Made by a program: the position numbers and the translations under genes. The notes under the pieces are model-generated. The model did no database searches and was not told where the DNA came from. It was given only the letters and a program-made list of their open reading frames with translations. From Chelydra serpentina (Eukaryota > Chordata > Testudines > Chelydridae), in assembly GCA_037349315.1 (NCBI GenBank), contig JBAIAC010000035.1:5842501-5906500 (forward strand): 64,000 nt of DNA, written 5' to 3'. Position 1 is the first letter of the stretch. Each line of letters begins with the position of its first letter. Below, in pieces: positions 1 through 12,461 of this stretch.

Positions 1-1747
1 GCGGTAAATAGGAGGCATTGATCAGATTTTTACCATATTCTTCATAATTTTGTTTGCCCAATCAGATCCCTCTAATGCTTCTACATTGAAGGTGAAATAG
101 TCCATTGTATCTACTCCTCTAGTCTCACTTAGGGATGTGATGTGGAAGACACATCATCTAATTTTGCAGAGGGGGGAAGTAAGAAGGGGTGGAGGGTCAG
201 CGTCTAGGTTGGTGATACTTTATTTTCAGATTACATTCAGCACTTTGGTTTGCCAGGTGGTAAAGGAATCTCAGAAAAGAGGGCACTGTAGCTAGCCTTG
301 GAAAGTGTGTAATCTTTTCTTGATACCAGAGTATAAAGATAATTCCAACTGGGATTGAAACAACAGAGGGCAAATAATAGTTGAGGAATCCGCTTATAGT
401 ATTCCAGGGCATGAATGAAACTCACTAATGGGATAAAGAGGGATCCAAATAATTATCTTAGCTGCATTAACTTGTGGCCTTCTAGTAGGTTGCTCTTGCT
501 TTGACACAACTTTCATGTATATAGAAAGCTAAAGCTGTCAAGATATTTTCAGGATCTAACTGGTTACTTTTTTCTAAAATGGGGTATTTTCCCCTCAGGA
601 TCTGTATCTCTTTCCTTGGTGACCATCTGCGTTACCCCTGCTTGTTGGTCCCAATGAATCTGAATATGCTCTTGTCATCTATGTCTTGTCTTTGTATTGA
701 GGATGGGTCATGCAAAGCCAAAGTATTTGAATCAGTTAGTTTCGTCTTTGTCTGAACAAAGGTTGAACAAATAATTACTCAAATAAAGCAATTGATCTGT
801 AGAGTCGAGGTTACATATTTGGACTATTGGTGCATTGCTCAAAGATTTGGCGGTGAGTAGTCAGAGATGAAAGGTGTCTCTATTCTAGTCCTCTTTTCTA
901 CAGGAGATTAAAATTAGGTGATGTGGATTTCATATAGGCCAGTTTTGGAAACCTTCTTTGTATCTTTGGTTGCTGTGATTAAAAACAAACAAACAAACAA
1001 CCAGTAAAAACTTGTGGTTGAAGAGCTGCTTGTAATTTTAAAGTATGTGAACACTCTTTAATTACATAATCACATTATTTTTTCCAAAGGACCCCTGTCC
1101 CATTTATTGTGCAGGGTGGACTGTGCTCAGAGAATTAATCAGGGTTGTGTAGTTGATGGGACGGTTGTCTGTAGGACTCTTGCTTGATTTGTTGCTGAAG
1201 CTGGAAGGTGAGTAGGAATGAGGCAGGGAATTGCAGGAAGAGAAAGGATTTTCTTGTAGTTAAGGCAATTGAATGTTGCCCTAGAGAATGGGATTGCACA
1301 CCCGCCTCTGTCATATTGTTCCTATGTCAAGCTGAGCAAGTCACCTAAACTTTTTGCAGATTGACGCTAACTGTATGTTCTTCATTTTCTGGGTGTCAGT
1401 CTTAAAACAGCAATAGTCTGATCTCTGAAGTGCTAATCCCTCACAAGTGCAACTGAATCCATGAGAGCTATTTTCCTGAACCAGTAATATCTTCTAAAAT
1501 GCTAAATTCTCTGAAAAATCAGGCAATCGGCATCTCAAATTGGGCACCCAAAATTTCATTAATATTTGCAAAGAACTCAGATGCTACAGTGATGAGCATC
1601 ATAGAGGAGACTATGAAGAATTTAAAAATTCAGGATTCAGAGGAGGGTTTGACTAGTGTGCAGAAAATAAGGCATGGGACTGCTCACTGAACAATGAGGA
1701 TGAAATAAAATATTGGGTAGCTGCTCATCAGTGAGTTCTGTCCACCC

Positions 1748-1907
1748 AGTGCAATGAATGAGGCTGGAGTCCTGTGGACTAATCAATACATGATGGTGTA
1801 ACTACAGACTGTATCGTAATGCAGAGGCACAAGGTTGCACAAGCTGTCTTAGTTCTGCCATTTCCAAACTTTTTTGAGTGCTTGACTTTGTAATCTTAAC
1901 ATTCTGT
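1748..1907 (+). repeat. Dispersed repeat, copy 1 (family not named)
   Basis: This stretch is clearly similar to 37261-37414 in the same orientation. Both contain CAAGGTTGCACAAGC and TTTCCAAACTTTT followed by GAGTGCTTGACTTTG. The shared block shows a dispersed repeat of about 150 bp. I do not recognise the family. Confidence 0.6.
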
Positions 1908-2396
1908 TAATTTAGTTTATGTAATTATTTAGATTGTGACTGCATCTAAAACATAAGTGCTTTCCAAACGGAAAGCCACAGTCCTTGTCCACAAAAACAT
2001 ACCTGTTAATACTATAGGAAGTTAAAAATGAAATTTTAAAAGATGTAATGTATTTCTCACCATTCTTGTGGTCTGCCTTATGAATTCTCTGTTGAACAGT
2101 TGGTATTAGGCTAGTCAGTTTAGCATTCTGGATTCCAGCACATGCACAGTACCTGGGGTGTTGAGATACTAACATTCAAGGGGACTGTTTTAAATCTAAG
2201 CAAACTTTGTTTAAACTTCATTTAATTAAAAAGAAATTCCAGTGTATCTTTTAATACTGTGTTTTGTAAATCTTTAAGCAAAGCCTGCGTTTTGACCCTA
2301 AATTACGTAACAGTTTCTCTTCTGTAGTCTTGAGTTAGCAGCCTAGACTGTTAAAATGTTTTCTTCTTAGATAGATTTTAAGGGTAGCCCTATCTA

Positions 2397-2722
2397 CAGT
2401 AAAACTTCAGTGTTACGAACACCTCGGGAATGGAGGTTGTTCGTAACTCTGAAATGTTTGTAACTCTGAACAAAACATTATGGTTGATCTTTCAAAAGTT
2501 TACAACTGAACATTGACTTAATAGAGTTTTGAAACTTTACTATGCAATGCTGTTTTCCCTTTATTTTTAAATAGTTTATATTTAACAAAGTGCTGCACTG
2601 TATCTGCTTGTGTTTTGTGTTGTGTCTGCTGCTGCCTGATTGTGTACTTCCAATTCCAAATGAGGTGTGTGGTTGACTGGTCAGTTCGTAACTCTGGTGT
2701 TCGTAACTCTGAGGTTCTACTG
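2397..2722. mobile_element. Tigger/pogo-like MITE
   Basis: The 326-bp element begins CAGTAAAACTTCAG and ends CTCTGAGGTTCTACTG, forming inverted termini. TA lies directly on both sides (2395-2396 and 2723-2724), the target duplication of Tc1/mariner-pogo elements. The motif TTCGTAACTCTG recurs near both ends inside the terminal repeats. It is too short to carry a transposase and I see none. Confidence 0.8.
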
Positions 2723-3271
2723 TAGTAGCATAGTAGCTCCACCTAACACAGGTAGCTGCCCAGCTCCTGAGTGGTTTGGTCCAGGATGCGTTTTTGTATT
2801 GGCTACTTGTTAACTTCCAGATGCAGTTCAAGATGTTGGTGGTGATGTTCAACGGTCAGGTAAGATGATGACCCTGTAGTCAGTCCTTCATGGCAGTTAA
2901 GATCAACTCGACAGTGTTTACTGGTGGAATCTAACTGTAAACACTCTGTACAAGGGATTTCTTAATCAAGACTCTCCATCTTTTGCAGTTCATTCTCCTT
3001 AAAACATCAGCACCAAAGATAGCAGCCTTATTATTTGTGTATCACAGTAACTAATGAGTGCCGTATTGTGCCAAGAGCTGTAGGTACACTTCCTTCCCTC
3101 ATGGGCAGTTATCTGCCTGCCTAAATTTCATCCAGCAGTTTCAGTTGGATATGGTATTCTTTTCTCCTAAACAGCCCATACCTGCTGGGTAGTGTTGCTG
3201 TCCTCTGTAAAACATCTGCCACTTTCCAAACCTAGATATGGCTGGACTTCACTGATAAGTGATTTCTGTGT

Positions 3272-3330
3272 ATAACATTTGTAAAGCACTTTGGGATTCT
3301 TCAAGATGAAAAACGCTGTATAAAGGTGAG
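3272..3330 (+). repeat. MIR-like SINE 3' fragment
   Basis: The run TTTGTAAAGCACTTTGGGAT followed by GATGAAAAACGCTGTATAAA resembles the 3' part of MIR-type SINEs. It is short and diverged. Confidence 0.45.
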
Positions 3331-3810
3331 ATTGCAACCTGTTCTTATGTTACAGAGGATTTTGATTTCGGGTGGGGAAATAATGATCCCTTTATTAAGA
3401 GTACACTACAGGTAATACGAAAAGAAAGGCAGAATTGTCTTTCAGTAGAATATTAAAGCTTTTCATGAAACCTTAGTCTTTTAATGGGGACATATCTTGC
3501 TGTCAGTTACATCAATATAAATCCTGAGCAACTCCATTAAAGTCAATAAAGTTACCTTTAGGTTTATGTGATTGTAACTGAGAGCACTATCCGTACCTAG
3601 ATCTTATCTGCTGAAGTAATGCAGTCTTATCAAGGTTCAGTCTAAATGCAGAACCAAATTCAGAGAAACTACTAAATTGGACAGTTGAACCTGCCTGTTC
3701 AGTAATAATGTCACTGCTGCCCTTTTTGCCTGTAGAAAGTTAATAATTGGGCAATAGTTGGGCAATGAGCCAAAAGCATTTTTGGCCTTTTTTCCTCAAT
3801 TGCTAACTTG

Positions 3811-4584
3811 TAGGCCTGTCAATTAATCGCAGTTAATTCATGCGATTAACACTTTTTTTTTTTAAAACAAGTGTTAGTTGCACACCTCTGGAGATGGGAT
3901 TCGGTGGCGGCCGGGAGGGGAGGGAGGGAAGCACCAGTAGTGAGCAGGAGATGGCCAGGGACAAAAGACTCCATTATATCCAGATGAAACGCATAGATTA
4001 CTGAAATGCCTGCCAACTTCTCGGAGCTGGTCTCGTGCCTCCCCCTCCCCCCCCCCGCACACACCCCCCCCACGGTGATAATCTAGTGACGTGAAGCAGG
4101 GAAAAAGTGCTTCCGAGCCACTGTCGCAGGACTCCACACCCCTGGGTGACTTCAGCAGTTTTCTCCACGCCCCTCTCTGCTCCACTGATCAATCGTGATC
4201 CTGTCCGGTAGTCTGTAAATAAAAAGTGGGCAGCATTATCTCCTGCAAATATAAACAAACTTGTTGGTCTTAGTGATGGCTGAACAAGAAGTAGGACTGA
4301 GTGGACTTGTAGGGCTCTAAAATGTTACATTGTTTTTATTTTTGTGTGCAGTTATTCGCATTTTCACGATAGAGATTTGAAAAATACTATTTCTTTTCTT
4401 TATTTTTATACTGCAAATATTTGTAATCAAAAATAATATAAAGTGAGCACTGTACACTTTGCATTCTGTGTTGTAATTGAAATCAATATGTTTGAAAATG
4501 TAGGAAACATTCTATTCTTGTTTAACAGTGCGATTAAAACTGTGATTAGTTGCAATTAATTTTTAAAATTGTTTGACAGCCCTA
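3811..4584 (+). mobile_element. hAT element, 774 bp, with transposase 3' remnant
   Basis: Termini are TAGGCCTGTCAA and TTGACAGCCCTA, inverted copies of TAGGGCTGTCAA. Perfect 8-bp target duplications CTAACTTG flank it (3803-3810, 4585-4592). Near the 3' end, about 4230-4290, the + strand encodes AALSPANINKLVGL, matching the transposase tail seen in the related copy at 10748-11093. The interior 3890-4170 is unusually GC-rich, with a poly-C run near 4047. It is a deletion derivative, not an active element. Confidence 0.85.
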
Positions 4585-5654
4585 CTAACTTGCTAAAGCT
4601 GAATGAACTCTTTCCATAATACCGGAGAAACGTCTGTTATGGTCTAGATTGGATTTGATGAGGTTGGAATTAAAGCATGGTTAACAGTTTAATGGTGAAC
4701 AATGAATATACAAATCCTGTTTTGCAAAACGATTCTCTTGTACCTGTGTGTCTTAGCAGAATGTGAACTAGCACAATTTATCTAAGGAAGTGATTTTTTT
4801 TTTTTCGATGGAAGTGGCTTGACACAATCAACTTGAAATCTAATTTATTTCTCATTTCAGGCCTGTATTTTTTTTTGCATTCCATCGCAAGTCTTCCTGA
4901 AATGCTGAGCAATAGTCCTTTCTGTATGTGTAGTAATGTGTAATATTGCATTCATAGTAAATCTGTGTCAAAGGTCAATATTTATGGTAATACTAATAAT
5001 AATAATTAATAATATATGTGGGATTGTTACATGAAGAACTTGCCCTCTTTGTGGCTCAGCCATTTAACAGATTAAAGTAATTTTATAAGAGATCTTAGGT
5101 TTGAGGAGCATTCCAAATAAACTCAAGGACGCTGAATACAATATAAAAGTGCTTGTGGAGGCACATAACAAATCACAGGAGTGGTATTGGCCAGTGACCT
5201 AAAATAACCTTAATTTCACCCTGTTCAGTAAAGTAAATGTGGAAGTTGTAACTTTCTGGTCATTGGACAGTAACTTGTAATTCAAAGTGCCTAATTTGAT
5301 GTTGCTTACGCTGCTTGGTACCTTCCTACTTTTGAGTCTTTAGGAACCGAGCTTTCATGGACTCAATGTGCTGACTTGCTGTGAGATAAGACTGTTTCCT
5401 AAGGTGAAGGAATTTTCACTTTGGGCATTTGACCTGTTGTTTCCCTCATTTCCTTAGGAAATGTCAGTTCCTTTACTGGTATCCTAAGTGGTTTGTTTGG
5501 AAAAACGAAATCTTGTTTGTAAGAATTGAGAGGGGCCGGGGATAGAAGCGCCATCACTAAAGTATTGTGGCAAAGCACCTGTCACAGACGTCACTGGTGT
5601 TGGTGATGGTGCCGTGTACAACTCTAAAGAGAACTGTCATGTGAGCATTTAGGA

Positions 5655-5813
5655 CCAGATTTTCAAAAGCACCAAAGCAGGTTAGGTACCTAATTTATTG
5701 ATTTCACTGGGAGCTAGGCATTTAACCTGTTTAGCCACTTTTGAAAATCCCATTAGGTGCCTGTCTTCATCTTTAGACACTTTCAATACCTTTGAAAACC
5801 TGGCAGGTGGCTC
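5655..5813. repeat. Palindromic MITE-like repeat
   Basis: The stretch begins CCAGATTTTCAAAAG and ends CTTTGAAAACCTGG, with GGTACCTAA and TTAGGTGCC in between, so it is an imperfect foldback. A second copy lies at 26753-26884. Such foldbacks are common in turtle DNA as I recall. Confidence 0.6.
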
Positions 5814-6219
5814 TTACTGGCAGAAAGCGCTGCAGAAGCAGCTTGCTCATATTGTTTAGGAGTGCCTTGCATCACTCTGTTGACTGACTGGGAAATGGCA
5901 TTATTGGATTAAGAGGGGGCCGTGTGCATCCTTCTTGGGCTTGAAAGACTGTCTGACAATGCAGGACTCTTGAGAGTTGGGGAGAGCATAGGAAGGTTAT
6001 GTTCTTGGAGTAACTGTAGAAGCTGCATGGGATCCCTGGAGAAGACATCAGTGTTTCTTTGTGCTGAGATGCTGCAGGTGGATGGCAGGATCCTTATTCC
6101 GTTCCCCTACATTTTGTACAAGACTATTGCTTTGGCAACAACTTCTTATTGCATAGATGTTACTGGAAAAAAGCAGTTAACCATTAATTCACTCTAAGGT
6201 TGGGATGAGTAAATTGATT

Positions 6220-6257
6220 CTCCTGTTGTGGAAACAGTTCTGTTTCTACAACAGGAG
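6220..6257. repeat. Tight 18-bp-arm hairpin beside the large palindrome
   Basis: CTCCTGTTGTGGAAACAG (6220-6237) and CTGTTTCTACAACAGGAG (6240-6257) are inverted copies with one mismatch and a 2-nt loop. The hairpin lies 11 bp before the large palindrome. Confidence 0.85.
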
Positions 6258-6268
6258 ATAAGCTATAT

Positions 6269-6721
6269 AGTGTCTCTTCTGAGACAAGAGGAATGCCCAA
6301 GAATTATAAACACCTTCTATAAATGATTAGAACAGTTCATTCCTGGCTACCAAGGAATCGTTTGAAGTGAGAGTGCCCAGCCTACCAAATATTCACAAGG
6401 TTGTAAATATGAAGACCGATAACAAGAGAGGTATTATAAAGATGTAAAGAAAATCTATCCCAATCTTCTGCAATGGTAGCAGATTCCCCCCCTATAGGTC
6501 CCTCTAGAATCTGCTACCATTGCAGAAGATTGGGATAGATTTTCTTTACATCTTTATAATACCTCTCTTATCTGTCTTCATATTTACAACCTTGTGAATA
6601 TTTGGTAGGCTGGGCACTCTCACTTCAAACGATTCCTTGGTAGCCAGGAATGAACTGTTCTAATCATTTATAGAAGGTGTTTATAATTCTTGGGCGTTCC
6701 TCTTGTCTCAGAAGAGACACT
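6269..6721. repeat. Nearly perfect 0.45-kb palindrome (arms about 217 bp, 20-bp spacer)
   Basis: The left arm 6269-6486 and right arm 6507-6721 are reverse complements. By eye they differ by two substitutions and one 3-nt indel, about 99% identity. The spacer is 6487-6506. The arms start and end in AGTGTCTCTTCTGAGACA and its complement. I see no target duplication outside and no coding frame. The arms are AT-rich and not C/G low-complexity. A transcript across it would fold into a long hairpin. A sequencing or assembly fold-back artefact is possible. Confidence 0.9.
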
Positions 6722-7506
6722 GTCGACTTGAAATCTAGACCATTTAAAAAAAACTCCAAAAACTAAACTTAGTTTTATGTGCTATGCCTGCCCTTGAGCA
6801 ACTCTGTCAATTTCTGTAGTCTTCCGACCACACTCTCCTATTTCTTTTAATAATGTGTCTGACATCCCTGTTGCTTCGTGAAAGACCCACACAAATTGAT
6901 TAACTTGCTCACTGTGGGGGAAAAAAAGGTGTCTTCTGTATTATTTCTATGACTATTATAGGTGCTTGTTTATTTGCTCAGTTTTGTACTGCTGCCTATT
7001 TGGACTCTCCAAGGGTTCTCCTATCTGAGCCATGGTCTCTGTCTGTGGGGAAGGTGAAGATAATGACTTGAGATAAGCCTAGTTAGTCACCATATTCAAA
7101 AGACAATACACATGTGAATTCCTTTGAAGGCCCACCTCTGATAGAAATCTGGCTGGGCTGGCAACACCAGGAGGAGGAGTAAGACTCCTAGGGAGAGGCA
7201 TAAACTGATTCTGTCTAGACTGAGAGCAAATGAAAAGACTTGGAAGGTGGTGGCATGGGGGGAAATCTGGAACAAAGACCTTTGAACTGAACTCCTGTGG
7301 GGGCGGGGAGGAGGGAAGGGAAAGGAGGGAGTAGGACTCTGGGAAAGGCTGACTGAGGTAGGAGCAGCAGGCATGCAAGCTCTCTCTCCCAGCCCAAGGC
7401 TAATGGTTGCCTGGGCTAAGGCAGGGCCTATGTAACAGAGGAAGGTGAGAGTCCTGCATGTAGGCCTCCTTTGTTATTTTAATGCATTTCGCTGACTACT
7501 GTAGGC

Positions 7507-7624
7507 TAGAGTGACCAGACAGCAAGTGTGAAAAATCAGGGCAGGGATGTAATAGGAGCCTATATAAGAAAAAGCCCCAAATATTGGGATTGTCCCTATA
7601 AAATCGGAACATCTGGTCACCCTA
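7507..7624. mobile_element. hAT MITE (TAGGGTGACCAGA family), 118 bp
   Basis: Termini are TAGAGTGACCAGAC and TCTGGTCACCCTA, flanked by perfect 8-bp duplications CTGTAGGC (7499-7506, 7625-7632). It shares its interior, including GGAGCCTATATAAGAAAAAG, with the copy at 20668-20791. Confidence 0.88.
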
Positions 7625-9080
7625 CTGTAGGCTAATAAATAATACTTCTTTTTGAGAAGTCTGAATGGTGCCTCTGCATACATTTTCTGGCTACAGAGCT
7701 CCCAAGAGAGAAGACTCCTGCAGGACACCAAGCCCAATTGTCCCTGCTAAAGGACCCCCGGTGAGAAATCAGGTGCTGAAGCCCAGGGGCACAGTCTGAG
7801 TGCAGAGTTGCAGGACTCCCTCTTGAGTGAAGTGGAGGCTGAGGGAATGTCACTGGGAAAGGTGCACCCATGGACACTGCAGAGGTACAAGACATGGCCC
7901 GTTCTGTGATCTGTGACATTATAAAGAGTAACTGGATAAACTGATCATAAACGAAGTGCTGTCAAATGCAATGTGAACAAAATGGGGACAAAACTATTTA
8001 TTCTCTTATCTCCGTTACAGGAATGCTATGGGGTTAGAAACTGAAGGAAGAAAACATTTTTTAAGTAGGAATGATTTTTTCTTTAAAATGACCTTTTGAT
8101 TTCTAGGCACTGGTTGATGCATAGTTCTTTGTCTCTTGTTGCAGTGCTTGCTTTGTTTCTTCTCCATTACAATCAAGATAATCCAATAAAATACTGCACT
8201 AAGAATTTCAGCTATTCAGTTACTTTTCAGAAGTTGGCTTAATTGTCTTTTGCTTTGTTAAATGATAGCTCTCTACTGTACATAATCAGATAGACTGAAG
8301 GAGGGAGCATTAAGCCGATAAAGGATTTGTTTCTGATAAGTAAATAAAGGCTTTTGAAATATTACTACTTACAATTGTAATATAGGATAAATTACACAGA
8401 AAATAATGGTCCTAGCATTCTCTTGGGCACAGCTGTATAACAAAGTAAGAACTCTTTGTTGCAAGCAGGCATTGATTTTACTGTGCATTTCAAAGAAATC
8501 CAATCCTTTTCCTCTCGGATGTTTTCCTATATACAGTATTGCAGAACGCCAAAAAAGTCTCTGCTGCTGAGCTTAGTACACATAGTTTGGAAGATCCTAA
8601 AATATGAGGATTGATCACTTAGTTTACACCTCAGAAATTATGCAAATAGATATGTGATATATGATTAATAATTCAAAATGAAGATGTGAGGCAAAGGGAG
8701 ATTCCTTGGGTCTAAAGGGAATATACATGAAAAATTAAGTTTTCCAATGGCAGATATTCTACAAATTAATAAAGCAGGGAGCTCCCAAATTATGAGAAAA
8801 CCCTAACATTCTTTAGTCTTTTTATTTTTATTAGTCAGTAGTTCAAGATACTTAATAATATGTAGCAATTGAGGGGTCTTACTTCCCATCTACATGTAGG
8901 GAGGACTCTAGTCCATTGCTACTTATACATTGATAGGAAAACTCTCTAAATTGTGGGGTGCAATACTAGGAGTGATGGAGGGCCTTAAGCCATGTTCAGT
9001 GAGAGAGAATTAAAGGGCGTACTCGAAGTAAATGAACATTGTCTCCTTGTAGAAACTGGGCGTGGGAGGTAGGTGGCTCC

Positions 9081-9891
9081 TGTCAGGGTTCCCTCCCCAC
9101 TCTAAACTCCAGGGTAAAGACGTGGGGGCCCGCATGAAGAGCCCCTAAGCTTATTTTTACCAGTTTAGGTTAAAACCCCCAAGGTACAAAATTCCCTGCA
9201 CCCTGAGAAATGCTTCTTCCACTGCCACCGTCAAGTGTTCTAAACAGGAATCCAGGAAAGGGGACCACTTGAAGTCCCTTCCCCCCAAAATATCCTCTCA
9301 AGCCCGTACCCCCCCTGTCCTGGGAAGCTTGAGAATAATCTCCTAACCAATTGGTTACACAGTGATCTAAAAACCCACCCCCTGGGTTTTTAAAAACCAT
9401 AGAAAACAGTCAGCTTCTTAAAAGAAGGATTTTATTAAAACAAAGAAGGTAAAATCAGCTCTGTAAAATCAGGATGGTAACTATTTTACAGGATACTCAA
9501 TTTCCAAACTCAGAGGGATTCCCCCCTCTGGACAAATCCTTAAAGTTACAGAAAAAGAAAAAAGAATAACCCCTCCCTTTAACACAGGGAACACACACTA
9601 AGCAAAATGAACAGAAATCTACTCGCTATGCTGACTAGACTTACTTTAGAAAACTGAGGATTTGATGAAAAGATGACTGATTCCTTTTTACTCCAAGATC
9701 ACTCCGTGTCTGACAAAGAGCCACACACAAAGCTTTCCCCCTCCCAAGATTTGAAAGTATCTTGTCCCCTTATTGGTCAGATGCCAGCCAGGTCAGGTGT
9801 CAGTCTGGCTACCTGCATTTCTTAACCCTTTACTGGTAAGAGGATTTTATCTGCATCAGACCCTCTCCCCCTTCCCTTTATATTTATGACA
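9081..9891 (-). mobile_element. Solo LTR, 811 bp, minus orientation
   Basis: The + strand begins TGTCAGGGTTCCC and ends TTTATATTTATGACA, so the minus strand has TG...CA ends. Perfect 5-bp duplications GCTCC flank it (9076-9080, 9892-9896). A minus-strand AATAAA signal lies at 9431-9436. There is no internal retroviral coding sequence. It is probably left by LTR-LTR recombination; whether the parent was an endogenous retrovirus or a Gypsy-type element is not decided. Confidence 0.85.
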
Positions 9892-10436
9892 GCTCCACAG
9901 TGGATGAAAGAGGCCAGCAGGTGCCTGGACAGACAGACTCCATTTTGTTAAAGCATAACGTGGTTTTATCCATGCAACCTCCTGACTTATATTGACTAGG
10001 GTGCAATGGTAATGGTTTTGCATTTATTATATTTATTTCTGTTGCTGCTGTTTTATACTGGTGTTCATGATGCAAAGTGCCCTTTTTTTGAATCGGCCAT
10101 GTTCCTAGTTCACCTGAATAGTGTATTTTTTAAATAAAGTTCCCAAGGTCCGTATTTTGTAGTGAAATTAGATAGTGATGAATTTGAAGGGATGGAAGCA
10201 AGGAATATGTCCCCCAGCTACTTCCCTCATCTCCCCTGCAAAATCTGTTTCTATGGCTGAACACTCAACACATTCACAGGAACAGAATGTGTATTCTCTC
10301 ATCTCCCCCACCCCCACTGTTTTTTCTGTGGTTTGTGTTACCATTTGTTAGCCCTGCCTTGCAACATTCAGCATGCCCATTAGCCCGGGGTAAGTCACTT
10401 TGCAGGGCAAAATTGGTGGGTAAAATAAATAAATAC

Positions 10437-11093
10437 TATGGCTGTCAAACAATTAAAAAAATTAATCACGATTAGTCACAATTAATAGAATACCATTTAT
10501 TTAAATGTTTTCTATGTTTTCAAATGTATTGATTTCAGTTAGAACACAATACAAAGTGTACAGTGCTCACTTTATTTTTATTACAAATATTTGCACTGTA
10601 AAAAACAAAAGAAATAGTATTTTTCGATTCACCTAATACAAGTACTGTGGTGCAATCTCTTTATCATGAAAGCTGAATTTACAAATGTAGAATTATATTC
10701 AAAAATAAAACAATATAAAACTTTAGAGCCTACAAGTCCACTCAGTCCTATTTCTTATTCAGCCAATCGCTCAGACAAACAAGTTTGTTTACATTTGCAG
10801 GAGATAATGCTGCCCGCTTGTTCACAGTGTCACCTGAAAGTGAGAACAGGTGTTCTCATGGCACTATTGTAGCTGGTGTCACAAGATATTTACACGCCAG
10901 ATATGCTAAAGATTCATATGTCCCTTCATGTGCTTCAGCCACCATTCCAGGGGACATGCATCCATGCGGATGACGGGTTCTGCTCGAGAACAATCCAAAG
11001 CAGTGCGGACCGACGCATGTTCATTTTCATCATCTGAGCAAGATGCCACCAGCAGATGGTTGATTCTTTTTTGGTGGTTCGGGCTCTGTAGTA
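10437..11093 (-). mobile_element. hAT element remnant (same family as 3811-4584), one end lost
   Basis: It starts TATGGCTGTCAAAC, a mutated TAGGGCTGTCAA terminus, with ATTAATCACGATTAGTCAC just inside. It then matches the 3811-4584 copy in reverse orientation, for example ACAAGTCCACTCAGTCCTA. Similarity stops near 11093 and I see no second terminal repeat, so the far end is deleted. It carries a decayed transposase end. Confidence 0.75.
10748..11093 (-). pseudogene. hAT transposase C-terminal remnant
   Basis: On the minus strand, pieces read DDENEHASVRTAL, ACPLEWWLKH, then after a shift EGTYESLAYLACKYLVTPAT and NVNKLVCLSDWLNKK before TAG at 10748-10750. The order W...LA..YL..PAT..P..(E)..FS...N is the C-terminal dimerisation region of hAT transposases. 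A frameshift follows WWLKH, an in-frame stop follows PATIVP, and another shift lies upstream. It is non-functional. Confidence 0.75.
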
Positions 11094-12338
11094 GAGGGTA
11101 TTGTGATGGAAAGCCTTGTGCATTTTACCATCTGCACAGAACGAGTGGAGCATTTATTTTTCAAATGAAATTTTGTGTCTGCTGCATTACCAACAATGTT
11201 ATCGAGTAGCTATTTTAGTGAAATAAGACCTGCAAATTTGTATTGACCTAGCACTTAAAACATAGCCAAAAGAAGGTGGAATATTCATCTTTATGATTAT
11301 TTTCCCCCATAATGAGACATTACTTCCTTTATGATAGGAAGTCATCTTGGGTCCAAGCCTACTGTGTGCATATTCAGTTGTTTCTTCTGGCTCCATTAAT
11401 TTGTTCAGAGTCCTTTTTATATGTGTGGATGCCTTTCAACTCGTTTATAATCCCTGCCAACTGCTCTTCTCCTTTATGAAATCCATTTCTCTAATGCTGG
11501 GTATTACACAAATTTGCTGGAGCTCTTAGTGCAGATAATGTGGGTGTGAATCTATCTTGCCCACTCGTTGCATTCTGACTTTCTGGTTTTCATCAGAATT
11601 ACACAAATGGCTTTATTTCTCACTGAAGGAATAACATGTCTGCAGTAAAGAAAAATAAAATTTGAAGGAGCAACCAGAGTACAGTAATAGCATGTATATA
11701 CTGCTTTGTAAAGTCAAAACACTGTAAAAATGCTACCGCCCAATGTACACTAAGGAAATATTTTGAAATTTTTCCACAGTTTCTAATACTAGAGTAAAAA
11801 TATTGAGAGCCCTTCTGTAAATAGACCACTGGCTATTATTGCCATTTTAACTACTCTGTCATATAAAAGCTTCTTGGGGCGGGTCTCGTTGACATGGCTA
11901 AAATGGTGATGGGAGCTGGCAGCCTGGCTGCTGATTGTTATTCTGAATAGACATACGAATCATTGTATTATGTAGTGTTGTAAAAGGGCAGACCTTTGCG
12001 TTGCAGACTGACTGTTTCTTGTGCATTGGGTGGTGAAGTATTGTTGGACCGTAAATTAGCATGTGGAGGAGATGTGTATCATGATGGTAGTGGGCTACTG
12101 CTTGGAGACTAGAATTGTGCTGAGTGTGGACTGTTCTTAATCTAATTTCTGTGATTTGCAGTATTTGTGTAGAAATGTCTAGTAGAAATTATAATGCTCC
12201 TGACTGTTGTGCCATTCTTTCCCAGCTGTTTTAATCTATTGAATTTACCCCTAATACTGTGGCCAACAGAAATGACCAATACCAACAGTACTCATACCCG
12301 TCTGTGCTTTTTCTTTTCCAGTGAAGTATTGTGGAATT

Positions 12339-12461
12339 CATTCAGGCTCTTATTCCTCAAAGTACTTAAGCACATGCCTAACCTTAAGCATATAGATAGA
12401 GATAGTCCCATTGAAGTGCATGGGACAATTTGCATGCTTACCTTTCTGAATCTGGGCCTTA
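12339..12461. repeat. Foldback MITE-like repeat
   Basis: It contains ACTTAAGCACATGCCTAA, a central CCCATTGAAGTGCATGGGA and an end CTGAATCTGGGCCTT. A related copy is at 23846-23938. Confidence 0.5.

Noticed and set aside
197..425. Two overlapping minus-strand frames (71 and 62 codons) with hydrophobic stretches, followed by an AATAAA
   Set aside because: No family could be recognised with confidence; a loose resemblance to a membrane protein needed an assumed frameshift. It may be a decayed retrocopy, but that is not supported.
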